Assembly: GCF_023101685.1 (NCBI RefSeq)
Contig: NZ_CP082164.1
Location: 7,006,001 to 7,070,000, forward strand
Reading direction: 5' to 3'
DNA from: Bradyrhizobium sp. 186
GTDB lineage: Bacteria; Pseudomonadota; Alphaproteobacteria; Rhizobiales; Xanthobacteraceae
Length of the DNA stretch: 64,000 bases
Each line of letters opens with the position of its first letter. Within the stretch, counting starts at the first letter, position 1. Shown one piece after another: positions 8,660 through 16,624 of this stretch. The notes under the pieces were generated by a model, which was given only the letters and a program-made list of their open reading frames with translations, ran no database searches and was not told where the DNA came from. A program made the translations under genes and the position numbers.

Positions 8660-9468
8660 GCTTCGATGCAATCATCACGGGACGCACCAGCGGCGGCCGG
8701 CTTTTGTTCACCGCTATCACGGCGCTGAGCCTAGCAATCATGTATGCGCCTGTTCTGTACCTGCTGCTTGCATCGCTGAATCCGGACGTGCAGCTTGGTC
8801 TCGTTCCGCCGAGCCGCTATAGCCTCAAATGGTATTTTGCGCTTCTCGACGATGGCCGCCTCGCCGGGGCTCTCAAGGAAAGCGTGCTGGTCGGGCTCGC
8901 AACAGCCGCACTGGCGACGCCGATCGGCCTCTCCGCTGCGCTCGCCTACCGGACGATGACGCGCCTGCGCGGCGTATTCCTCCTCGTCATTCTCTCGGCC
9001 ATGTTCGTCCCGGGTACGATTGAGGGCCTCGGTCTGTCGGCGACTCTGAGAGTTGTCGGTCTCGCCCCATCTTGGGCCACCATCGCAATCGGACACCTTC
9101 TGTGGACGCTGCCGTTCGTCGCTGTGGTCTCGCTCATCGGCCTGTTGGCGGTGAGGCCCAGCACCATCGCGGCGGCCCGCGACCTCGGCGCCGGGCCGAT
9201 ACGGACCTTCGTCGACATAACCCTGCCGCTTATGCGCACCAATCTCATCTCAAGCTTCGTATTTGCATTTCTCCTTTCACTGAACGAGCAGGCGCGCGCC
9301 TACTACCTGGCCGGTCGCCAGAACACGCTTCCGCTTTATATGTTCGGCGCGATGAATTCGGGTGCCTCGCCGACCATCTACGCATTTTCAGGCGCGATCA
9401 TCGTCATCTCGGTCGCAGTCGTCGTCCTGGTCTTTGCCGGCCTAGTCCGAAGTTTGCGCTTGGTTTGA
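8656..9468 (+). CDS. ABC transporter permease, PotC-like, with IS-encoded tail
   Basis: A 270-residue second permease of the importer, with six membrane helices and the EAA loop RPSTIAAARDLGAGPIRTFVDITLPLM. ATG 8656 overlaps the TGA of the preceding permease. An oddity lies at the end: the last six or so residues and the stop at 9466-9468 are encoded by the left end of the IS1634 element that begins at 9447. Without the element the frame would read ...FAGLV followed by TAG, so the insertion replaces a stop with a slightly longer tail and should leave the protein functional. Confidence 0.9.
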   Translation: MSFDAIITGRTSGGRLLFTAITALSLAIMYAPVLYLLLASLNPDVQLGLVPPSRYSLKWYFALLDDGRLAGALKESVLVGLATAALATPIGLSAALAYRTMTRLRGVFLLVILSAMFVPGTIEGLGLSATLRVVGLAPSWATIAIGHLLWTLPFVAVVSLIGLLAVRPSTIAAARDLGAGPIRTFVDITLPLMRTNLISSFVFAFLLSLNEQARAYYLAGRQNTLPLYMFGAMNSGASPTIYAFSGAIIVISVAVVVLVFAGLVRSLRLV

Positions 9469-9536
9469 CCTGAAAGACGAATCCTTTCGGGCGGATGGGC
9501 GGAGAGTAGTTTGCAGTTTGTATCCATGTAACGGGG

Positions 9537-9574
9537 ATTCCCAAATCAGTCGAGATGTGATTCGATTTGGGAAT
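9537..9574 (+). promoter_or_regulatory. hairpin covering the transposase start codon
   Basis: ATTCCCAAATC at 9537-9547 pairs perfectly with GATTTGGGAAT at 9564-9574, whose last two bases are the A and T of the transposase ATG (9573). In an RNA running through from the permease operon this would hide the start codon. Protection of this kind is known for IS10 and IS50; for this family it is inference. Confidence 0.55.
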
Positions 9575-11333
9575 GTTCATCGAGACGATTCCCAATCGAG
9601 GCTCGCCGCCTGCGGTGCTGTTGCGGGAGGCGTATCGCGACGAGCATGGCCGCGCGCAGAAGCGGACCTTGGCCAATCTGAGCAAGCTGCCGGTGGATTT
9701 GATTGGCGGACTGAAGGCTCTGCTCAAGGGCGGCACGGTGATTGGCACCGGACCGGACGAGATTCAAATCGAGCGCTCACTGCCTCACGGCCATGTTGCA
9801 GCGGCGCTCGGGACGATCCGCAGAATTGCACTGGATCGGCTGATTTTAAGCACGACGAAGGATGAGGCATCGCGACGCCATTACGATCTGGTGGTAGCCA
9901 TGATCGTTGATCGGTTGATTGCGCCACGCTCGAAGCTTGGCTTTGTACGGGCGGTGGATCAGGAGACGGCAATCTCCAGCCTCGGATCGGTTCTGCGCCT
10001 GGGCAAGGTGAAGGAGCGCGAGGCCTATGAGGCGCTCGATTGGCTGGTCGAGCGCCAGGCGCGGATCGAGACCGGCTTGGCGCGGCGACATCTCCAGGAC
10101 GGCGTGCTGGTGCTCTACGACGTCAGCTCGTCCTACTTTGAGGGCCGCTGCTGTCCGCTGGCGCGCTATGGCCATAGCCGCGATCACCGGGGCGACCGGC
10201 CGCAGATTGTCTACGGGCTGCTCTGTACGCGTGAGGGGCTGCCGATTGCGGTTGAAGTCTTCGACGGCAACACGGCCGATCCGAAGACGCTGAGTTCTCA
10301 AGTCCAAAAGATCAAGGATCGCTTCGGGATCAGCCGTATGGTGTTGGTCGGGGATCGGGGAATGATCACCTCGGCACGCATCCGCGATGATCTCAAGCCG
10401 GCGGGCGTCGATTGGATCACCTGCCTGCGCGCGCCGGCGATCCAGGCTTTGGCGGCGGAGAACGGGCCGCTGCAGCTGTCGCTGTTCGATGACCGCGATC
10501 TCGCCGAAATCAGCGCCCCTGACCTGTTCCCAGGCGAGCGGCTGATCGTCTGTCGCAATCGCGATCTGGCAGCCGAACGAGCGCGCAAACGCGAGGATCT
10601 GCTGGCCGCGACCGAGCACGAACTTGCCCGCGTTCAAGCGCAGGTCCAGCGCAAACACTCTGCGTTGCGCAGTTCCGCCCAGATCGGCATCGCGGTTGGT
10701 GCGGTTTTGGACCGCAAGAAGATGGCCAAGCACTTCGACGTCGAAGTGGCCGATGGCTATCTCTCATGGCAGCGACGGATCGAGCAGATCGAGGAAGAGG
10801 CTCGCCTCGACGGCATCTACGTCATCCGAACCAGCATACCCGCTGGGCATCTCGACGCTGCAGAGGCGGTTCAGGCCTACAAGGACCTGTCGCGAGTCGA
10901 ACGCAGCTTCCGGTCCATGAAAACCATCGATCTCGAAATACGGCCGATCCGCCACTGGACGGCACAGCACGTGCGGGCCCATGTCTTCCTGTGCATGCTG
11001 GCCTATCACGTCGAATGGCACCTGCGAGAAGCCTTGGCGCCGCTGTTGTTCCACGACACCGACCTTGAGGCCGCCCGGGGAGAACGGACCTCTCCCGTCG
11101 CCAAGACCGAACCATCTGAGGCGGCGAAGGCCAAGAAGGCAACAAAGCGATCAGCCGACGGCCATCACGTCATGAGCTTCGATGCGCTCATCGCCCATCT
11201 CGGCACGCTGGTCCGAAACACGATGCGCGTGCCCCTTCACACCAAGCATCGCTTCATGCTCCATTCCACACCAACCTCCGTCCAGGAGGCCGCGTTCAAG
11301 CTGCTCGATCTTGACCCGCTGCGTGTCCAGTAA
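9573..11333 (+). CDS. IS1634-family transposase (IS4 superfamily), copy A
   Basis: A 586-residue DDE transposase starting at ATG 9573 (MFIETIPNR). Family landmarks are IERSLPHGHVAA near the N-terminus, LYDVSSSYFEGR with the first catalytic Asp, VLVGDRGMI with the second Asp, and the C-terminal YKDLSRVERSFRSMKT block, where the Glu resides. It is intact and of full family length. A lysine-rich linker precedes the last 60 residues. Copy B at 25181 shares all these blocks but is clearly divergent, so they did not arise by recent local duplication. Confidence 0.95.
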   Translation: MFIETIPNRGSPPAVLLREAYRDEHGRAQKRTLANLSKLPVDLIGGLKALLKGGTVIGTGPDEIQIERSLPHGHVAAALGTIRRIALDRLILSTTKDEASRRHYDLVVAMIVDRLIAPRSKLGFVRAVDQETAISSLGSVLRLGKVKEREAYEALDWLVERQARIETGLARRHLQDGVLVLYDVSSSYFEGRCCPLARYGHSRDHRGDRPQIVYGLLCTREGLPIAVEVFDGNTADPKTLSSQVQKIKDRFGISRMVLVGDRGMITSARIRDDLKPAGVDWITCLRAPAIQALAAENGPLQLSLFDDRDLAEISAPDLFPGERLIVCRNRDLAAERARKREDLLAATEHELARVQAQVQRKHSALRSSAQIGIAVGAVLDRKKMAKHFDVEVADGYLSWQRRIEQIEEEARLDGIYVIRTSIPAGHLDAAEAVQAYKDLSRVERSFRSMKTIDLEIRPIRHWTAQHVRAHVFLCMLAYHVEWHLREALAPLLFHDTDLEAARGERTSPVAKTEPSEAAKAKKATKRSADGHHVMSFDALIAHLGTLVRNTMRVPLHTKHRFMLHSTPTSVQEAAFKLLDLDPLRVQ

Positions 11334-11404
11334 TTGAAAACACCGACCGTCAACTTATCGAGTCGGATCAATCCCTTGCACACTTCCCAAGCGAAAACTT
11401 CGGC

Positions 11405-11810
11405 CTAGTCTAGTGGGGCAGCAGAGCCGGCGGTAGGCGCCTTGGCCGAGACACAGGAACGGCGGCAAGAAGCGCGCAGCTGTGCCGGCATTCTCGACGA
11501 AGAGCTCGAGCGTGAGCGGCTGCGCCGCGTGCCGGCGTTGGGAATCCTCCCGCCGCATCCGTAAACCGTGAGGTGCAGTTGGCCGGCTCGGCCCGATCAT
11601 CCGCCATTCAATGCAGAATCCCAAACGCTTGAGACAGTTCACCATCGCCTGCGTGTCCTCGCTCCAGAGAGCACCGCGTAGGACGACGGGATTGCTCGCA
11701 AGAGCGGCCAGAATCAAGGCACGATTGGTGAGGCTCTTCGAGCCCGGCAGGACGACGGTTGCATCGGTCCGACGACTCAGGGGGACAATTTCGATGAGGT
11801 CCGGCAGCAT
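11405..11810 (-). pseudogene. aroA: EPSP synthase (AroA) N-terminal remnant
   Basis: The start of a 5-enolpyruvylshikimate-3-phosphate synthase is recognisable in PLSRRTDATVVLPGSKSLTNR and VVLRGALWSEDTQAM, with the phosphate-loop residues PGSKS intact. After about 70 residues the homology changes frame twice, resuming in LELFVENAGTAARFL. It then breaks off next to the IS1634 insertion, leaving about 130 of the usual 430 or so residues. It cannot encode an active enzyme, so the shikimate pathway must rely on another copy. The fragment lies opposite to the transporter operon and touches its end, marking an old rearrangement. Confidence 0.85.
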
Positions 11811-12301
11811 GTCCGAGAACTATGCGTCGCGCGCGCCCCGCTTCCGCAACGGGTCAAAAGCGGCGGTCGCAGCAAGCGCGGCTCGGCGTCCGGTCTACCA
11901 GCGACAGCCGACATCACGATGGCTTAAGCGCTCTTTGGCTTTGGGCACAGGGACTTATGGACTGGACAAATTGCGAGTTGAATGCAGCGCCCACGTTCAT
12001 CGCGCTCTCGTGCCGGTGGAGGAGCCGTTCACAGGATCAAAACCTTACATCGGCCTATGACTTGTTCGATCGCTTCGTTTCGAAAACGGGTTCAGAGTGG
12101 GAAAGCAGGAAAGACTTCGAAACGAAATGTCAGGCAGCACGTTGCCATTCTCCCCGTCACCGGTGCCATAGGGCCGGTTTAGAAGGAAGTCTCGGTTGCC
12201 GAGAGCTGCCTCGGGTGTTGGAGTATTTTTCGTCGGCGAGCTACTTCTCTCCCGCCTTTTGTTTCAGGCTCATGCACGTGATGAACCGTATTGGGTCAGC
12301 G
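11811..12301. other. intergenic, possible dispersed-repeat remnant
   Basis: About 490 bases without a believable gene. The stretch around 11840-11900, containing CGGGTCAAAAGCGG, resembles a short repeat I recall as scattered through Bradyrhizobium and Rhodopseudomonas genomes. This rests on memory only. The open frames here have no start signals. Confidence 0.35.
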
Positions 12302-13240
12302 TCAGCCGCGGCGTAAATGGTGCAAGGTAATTTCCGGCGGGCAATTGAGGCGCACGGGAACGACGCTCGAGCCGGCACCAACGGAAGTATAGCCGGTCAT
12401 ATCTCTGTACTGCCAAGGCCCAGCCCCCATCCGTCTTGGCAGTACCGCCTCAAGCTTGATGGGAATGGATCTGGGGAGACAAATCTGACCGCCGTGGGTG
12501 TGTCCGCTCAGCATCAGATCAAAGTTGGCATGGGCAGCCTGATGATAGACCTCCGGTGTGTGAGACAACAAGATCGAGAACTCACCGCGGGGTATCGAGA
12601 GAGCGGCTTTTTCGATGTTGTCCACTCTGAAGAAATGTGCATCGTCGATTCCCGCCAGATAGATCCGTTGGTCCTTGCGAACGATTGTTTCGCATTCATT
12701 GAGCAGCACGCGAATGCCCATGGCTTCGAGCCCGGGAACCATCTGAATCGTATCGTGGTTGCCGAGCACGGCATAGATTGGCTGTTTCAGATGAGTTGCC
12801 ACTCGCGCGACACCATCCAGCGCGGGCTGGAACGGCCCAACAGTCCGACCCCGATAATCGCCAGTTAGGACACACACATCGTACTGCATGCTGCCAACCA
12901 GCTCGATGAGTCTGTTCATGGCAACTTCATTCATATCCACGTGAAGGTCGCTAACGTGGAGAATGGTGAAGCCCTCAAAGAGGGGCGGTAATGTCTTGAA
13001 CCTCATTTCGTTTCGTTTGACGAGAATGCGTTCTGCATTCTGTCGTGCACGCCAGTAGAGCCCTGTTGCCTTCAGAACATTTCGAATGATCCACTCGGCC
13101 CAAGATGAGTTTTCAAGGTGAAAAAATGTGAGGCCCTGGCCAAATACCTGAGCTTCGTGATCTCTCTCAACCCCCAATCGCTGCCGGGCATGGAGCGGCC
13201 CGAGACGGATCTCGAGTTTGCGCAGAATGTCTTCGTCCAC
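12302..13240 (-). CDS. metallophosphoesterase
   Basis: A 312-residue calcineurin-like phosphoesterase. The metal-binding motifs appear in order: SDLHVD (D-x-H), LTGDYRG (GD), LGNHD (GNHD), LSHTPE and SGHTHGGQ (GHxH). The arrangement, with GHTHGG followed by LPRSIP, is like YkoQ/YaeI-type UDP-2,3-diacylglucosamine or cyclic-nucleotide phosphoesterases. The first 95 residues, including SWAEWIIRNVLKATGLYW, form an extra N-terminal part without clear membrane character. No operon partner is visible; neighbours are pseudogenes and IS elements. The exact substrate cannot be deduced. Confidence 0.9.
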   Translation of the reverse strand: MDEDILRKLEIRLGPLHARQRLGVERDHEAQVFGQGLTFFHLENSSWAEWIIRNVLKATGLYWRARQNAERILVKRNEMRFKTLPPLFEGFTILHVSDLHVDMNEVAMNRLIELVGSMQYDVCVLTGDYRGRTVGPFQPALDGVARVATHLKQPIYAVLGNHDTIQMVPGLEAMGIRVLLNECETIVRKDQRIYLAGIDDAHFFRVDNIEKAALSIPRGEFSILLSHTPEVYHQAAHANFDLMLSGHTHGGQICLPRSIPIKLEAVLPRRMGAGPWQYRDMTGYTSVGAGSSVVPVRLNCPPEITLHHLRRG

Positions 13241-13554
13241 CAGCTAGTCCTTTTGAACGGCCTTCGGGTAGATATAGCGTATTCTCATGAGGCCAAGGTC
13301 AACCCGACAGTGGCTAATTCCCAGGCTTCCACTGAATGTCGCCTTGGGTCATTTGGCTCGCGCACTGCAACAAACTGCATCGCTATTCGATCACGTCGGC
13401 GCAGCCGAACAGCGACAGCGACTTCAGGTTGATGGATGAGCTCGACCGTGGTGCTTTGGATGACCGGCGCAAGGCGTTCCACTGAAAGGCGCTCACAATA
13501 GTCAATAGACGATCGAACTAACGTCGGATGCAACGTCTCCCTCCGGCGAGGGCC
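13241..13554. other. intergenic, no gene seen
   Basis: About 310 bases between the phosphoesterase start and the broken left edge of the IS66 remnant. Frames on the minus strand are open but show no start signal or family match. Confidence 0.35.
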
Positions 13555-14795
13555 GCCTTGCACGCGGTTGTCCAGGCTCGGTGAGGACATCACCGAGACG
13601 CTGGAGGTGATCCCGAAATCCTGGAAGGTGATCCAGCACGTCCGTGAGAAGTTTACTTGCCGTGATTGCGAGAAGATCAGCCAGGCCCCGGCGCCGTTCC
13701 ATGTGCTTGCCCGCGGCTGGGCGGGGCCAAGCCTGCTGGCGATGGTGCTGTTCGAGAAGTTTGGTCAACATCAGCCGCTGAACCGGCAAGCAGAGCGCTA
13801 TGCCAAGGAGGGTGTGCCGATCAGTCTGTCGACCCTGGCCGACCAAGTCGGCGGCTGCACGGCGGCGCTGGCACCTTTGTTCAAGCGCCTCGAGGCCTAT
13901 GTGCTGAGCGCCGAGCGATTGCACGGGGACGACACCACGGGTCCCGGTCCTGGCCAAAGGCAAGACCGATACCGGCCGGATCTGGGTCTATCTGCGCGAC
14001 GACAAGCCTTTTGGCGGGCCGGCCCCGCCGGGGGCGGTGTTCTATTACTCGCGCGATCGCGCCGGCGAGCATCCCCAGGCGCATCTGGCCAACTACAGTG
14101 GAATCTTCCAGGCCGATGCCTATGGCGGCTATGGCAGGCTTTACGAACCGGGCCGCAACGCAGGTCCGATCCTGGAAGCCGCGTGCTGGGTCCATGCCCG
14201 GCGGCCGTTCTTCGTGATGGCTGATCTGGCCGAGAACGCGCGTCGCAAGGCTCAGGGCAAGAAGCCGGCAGTGATCTCGCCGCTGGCGCTGGAAACAGTC
14301 CGCCGGATCGACGCCTTGTTCGAGATCGAGCGGACCATCAACGGTCAGAGCGCCGAAAGGCGCCAGGCAGTTCGCCAGGAACTCAGCGCGCCGCTCGTGG
14401 CCGATCTGCAAGCCTGGATGCGCGCGCAACGCGCCAAGCTCTCGCGCAGCAACGATGTCGCCAAGGCCATGGACTACATGCTCAAGCGCTGGAGTGCGTT
14501 CACCCGCTTCCTCGATGACGGCCGCATCTGCCTGTCCAACAACGCGGCCGAGCGTGGCGTGCGCGGCATCGCTTTGGGTCGGAAGTCGTGGTTGTTCTGC
14601 GGCTCGGATCGCGGCGGCGAGCGTGCCGCGGTGATGTACAGCCTCATCGTCACCGCCAAGATGAACGACGTCGATCCGCAAGCCTGGCTCGCCGACGTTC
14701 TGGCACGCATCGCCGAGCATCCTGTCCAAAGGCTCGACGAGCTGCTGCCCTGGAATTGGCGCTCCGCCATCCGGAACGTTGATCAAGCCGCCTGA
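13555..14795 (+). pseudogene. IS66-family transposase TnpC, truncated and frameshifted
   Basis: The conserved body of TnpC is present: EKFTCRDCEKISQAPAPFH (zinc-finger region), QHQPLNRQAERYA, LHGDDTT with the first catalytic Asp, DAYGGYGRLYEPG, CWVHARRPFF and the C-terminal LSNNAAERGVRGIALGRKSW block with the catalytic Glu. The first 100 or so residues are lost. A single extra G after LHGDDTT (about 13940, GGG where GG is expected) shifts the frame, so the protein would need two frames, 13568-13940 and about 13940-14795. Confidence 0.9.
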
Positions 14796-14826
14796 GCCGA
14801 AATGACCCGCGTGCGGTCTTCGCCGG

Positions 14827-16355
14827 CTTTCAATTACCCACATTTAGCCGAGTGGGCTGAGGGAGCGCATAAACTGTTGCATCGCAGGAATCGACCGTGA
14901 TTCCTTGTCTGGCACCGATTCGCGGGGGCGGTGCCAATGGACGGAGAAGCAGGCGCATGGTTTGATCGTGAGCTCGCGGGCTGCAGCCTTGCCGACGAGC
15001 GCCTGAACAAGCGGCTCCGCAAACTGGTGGCGCAGATCGGGAGCGCCATGGGAGAAAGCATTCCGCTGGTTTGCCAGGATTGGGCCAACACAAAGGCTGC
15101 CTATCGTTTTTTCTCCAACGACCGGGTCAGTGAGGCGGACATTCTGGCAGGCCACTTTCAATCGACGCGTGAGCGCACGATTGCCACAGGCGGTGCTGTT
15201 CTGGTGCTCCATGATACAACCGAGTTCAGCTATCGAAGGGAGGACTCAGACGCGATCGGGATCACCAAGAGCATAAACAGCGGCCGGGACAAGGCCGGCC
15301 GCCTGAGATCGCACACGGTTTGCGGCATCCTGATGCACTCGAGCCTGGCGGTAACGACCGAGGGGCTGCCGCTTGGACTGACGGCCGTCAAATTCTGGAC
15401 CCGAAAGAAATTCAAGGGGACTGCCGCGCTTAAAAAGAAGATCAACCCGACGCGCGTTCCCATCGAGAAGAAGGAGAGCGTCCGATGGCTGGATAATGTC
15501 CGGCAATCCACAGAGCTGCTGCGCGATCCGGGACGATGCATCCATATCGGTGATCGCGAGAGCGACATCTATGAGCTGTTCTGCGCGGCTCGCGAAGCTG
15601 GAACGCATTTCGTGATCAGGACTTGCGTTAATCGCTTGGCTGGGGATGGGGATCACACGATCGCCGACGAAATGGACGAGGTCGCCGTCAAAGGACTGCA
15701 TCGCATCGACGTCAGAAACAACAACGGCGATCCCGATGAAGCCGTCCTTGAGATCAGATATCGCAAGATTCGCGTCCTGCCGCCAATTGGGAAGCAGAAG
15801 CGCTATCCTGCGCTGATCTTGACGGTGATCCATGCCGAAGAGCGCGTAACGCCGAAGAACAGAAAGAAGATCGAGTGGAAGCTGATTACAGATCTGCCTG
15901 TGGGCTCACGCGCCGACGCAATCGAGAAACTCGAATGGTATGCCTTAAGATGGAAAATCGAAGTCTTCCACAAGATCCTCAAATCGGGCTGCAAAGCTGA
16001 GGAATCGAAGCTCCGGACCGCCCAGCGTCTGACCAACCTGATCTCTGTCTTTTGCATCCTCAGTTGGCGGGTCTTCTGGATGACGATGCTCAATCGCGCA
16101 GCTCCAGGGGCGCTACCGACTCTTGCGTTGACCGCAACTGAAATCGCCCTGCTCGATCGACTCGTGAATGACAAACCGCAAGCTCGACGGAAAACCCTCT
16201 CACATTACCTGGCCAAGATCGCCAGGCTCGGCGGCTATCTCGCCCGCGCCCACGATCCTCCGCCCGGCAACACGGTCATGTGGCGCGGGCTATCGCGCCT
16301 GACCGACATCGCGCTGGGGGCCATAGTCGGTGCAGAAATTGTGGGTAATTGAAAG
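14827..16355 (+). mobile_element. IS4-family insertion sequence, complete
   Basis: Both ends carry the inverted repeat CTTTCAATTACCCACA. A 9-base duplication CTTCGCCGG flanks the element at 14818-14826 and 16356-16364. It is 1,529 bp with an intact transposase. The insertion lies inside the right terminal repeat of the older IS66 remnant, so it came later. The transposase stop codon is formed inside the right terminal repeat. Confidence 0.92.
14937..16352 (+). CDS. IS4-family transposase (IS50-like)
   Basis: About 471 residues from ATG 14937 (an in-frame GTG lies two codons earlier; a G-rich stretch precedes both). Catalytic blocks are LHDTTEFSYR (first Asp), HIGDRESDIYELF (second Asp) and YALRWKIEVFHKILKSGCKAEE, containing the Y-x-E-K-like signature with the Glu. 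The N-terminal WFDRELAGCSLADERLNKRL segment is the typical Tn5-transposase-like DNA-binding start. The gene is intact, of the usual length, and extends into the right inverted repeat. It mobilises the element by a cut-and-paste reaction. Confidence 0.95.
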   Translation: MDGEAGAWFDRELAGCSLADERLNKRLRKLVAQIGSAMGESIPLVCQDWANTKAAYRFFSNDRVSEADILAGHFQSTRERTIATGGAVLVLHDTTEFSYRREDSDAIGITKSINSGRDKAGRLRSHTVCGILMHSSLAVTTEGLPLGLTAVKFWTRKKFKGTAALKKKINPTRVPIEKKESVRWLDNVRQSTELLRDPGRCIHIGDRESDIYELFCAAREAGTHFVIRTCVNRLAGDGDHTIADEMDEVAVKGLHRIDVRNNNGDPDEAVLEIRYRKIRVLPPIGKQKRYPALILTVIHAEERVTPKNRKKIEWKLITDLPVGSRADAIEKLEWYALRWKIEVFHKILKSGCKAEESKLRTAQRLTNLISVFCILSWRVFWMTMLNRAAPGALPTLALTATEIALLDRLVNDKPQARRKTLSHYLAKIARLGGYLARAHDPPPGNTVMWRGLSRLTDIALGAIVGAEIVGN

Positions 16356-16624
16356 CTTCGCCGGATGCTTACCTAGCTGTGTGTCGCGCTCGCAGATCAA
16401 ATGTTATGGAAGAACTCAGGCCGATATCCGAGTTCTGGGCGAAAGCAAGTTCGCATCATCCGCTCCTGTAAAGGTCCGCTTCGCTCATTAAGCGGATGTG
16501 TTGAGGTAGTCGCTTTTGACCCTGAGCCGCCGTTCAGACGCGGGCGGCTTCATGCCACTGCTGAAAACCGGCCAGATCCCGTCCAAGCGACTGGCTAAGA
16601 GACCAGCCACGCTCGTGCACCGCA

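Larger units (their letters stand above)
9447..11403 (+). mobile_element. IS1634-family insertion sequence, copy A, complete
   Basis: The ends are inverted repeats, CCGAAGTTTGCGCTTGG on the left and CCGAAGTTTTCGCTTGG read inward from the right (16 of 17 identical). They are flanked by a 6-base duplication CCTAGT at 9441-9446 and 11404-11409. The element is 1,957 bp and encodes one intact transposase. It landed exactly over the stop codon of the permease gene. The terminal repeats differ from those of copy B at 25101, so the two are related but distinct elements. Confidence 0.9.
13555..16372 (+). mobile_element. IS66-family remnant, interrupted by IS4
   Basis: The left part of the element, including tnpA, tnpB and the N-terminus of tnpC, is missing. 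The right end survives but is split: GTGCGGTCTTCGCCGG before the IS4 insertion continues after it as ATGCTTAC, ending at 16372. This restores the GTAAGC-type terminus expected of IS66 elements. The element is immobile because of the truncation and the frameshift in tnpC. Confidence 0.75.

Noticed and set aside
11822..12316. Plus-strand open frame of 164 codons
   Set aside because: No ribosome-binding site, Arg/Ser-rich low-complexity composition, and it overlaps what looks like a dispersed repeat.
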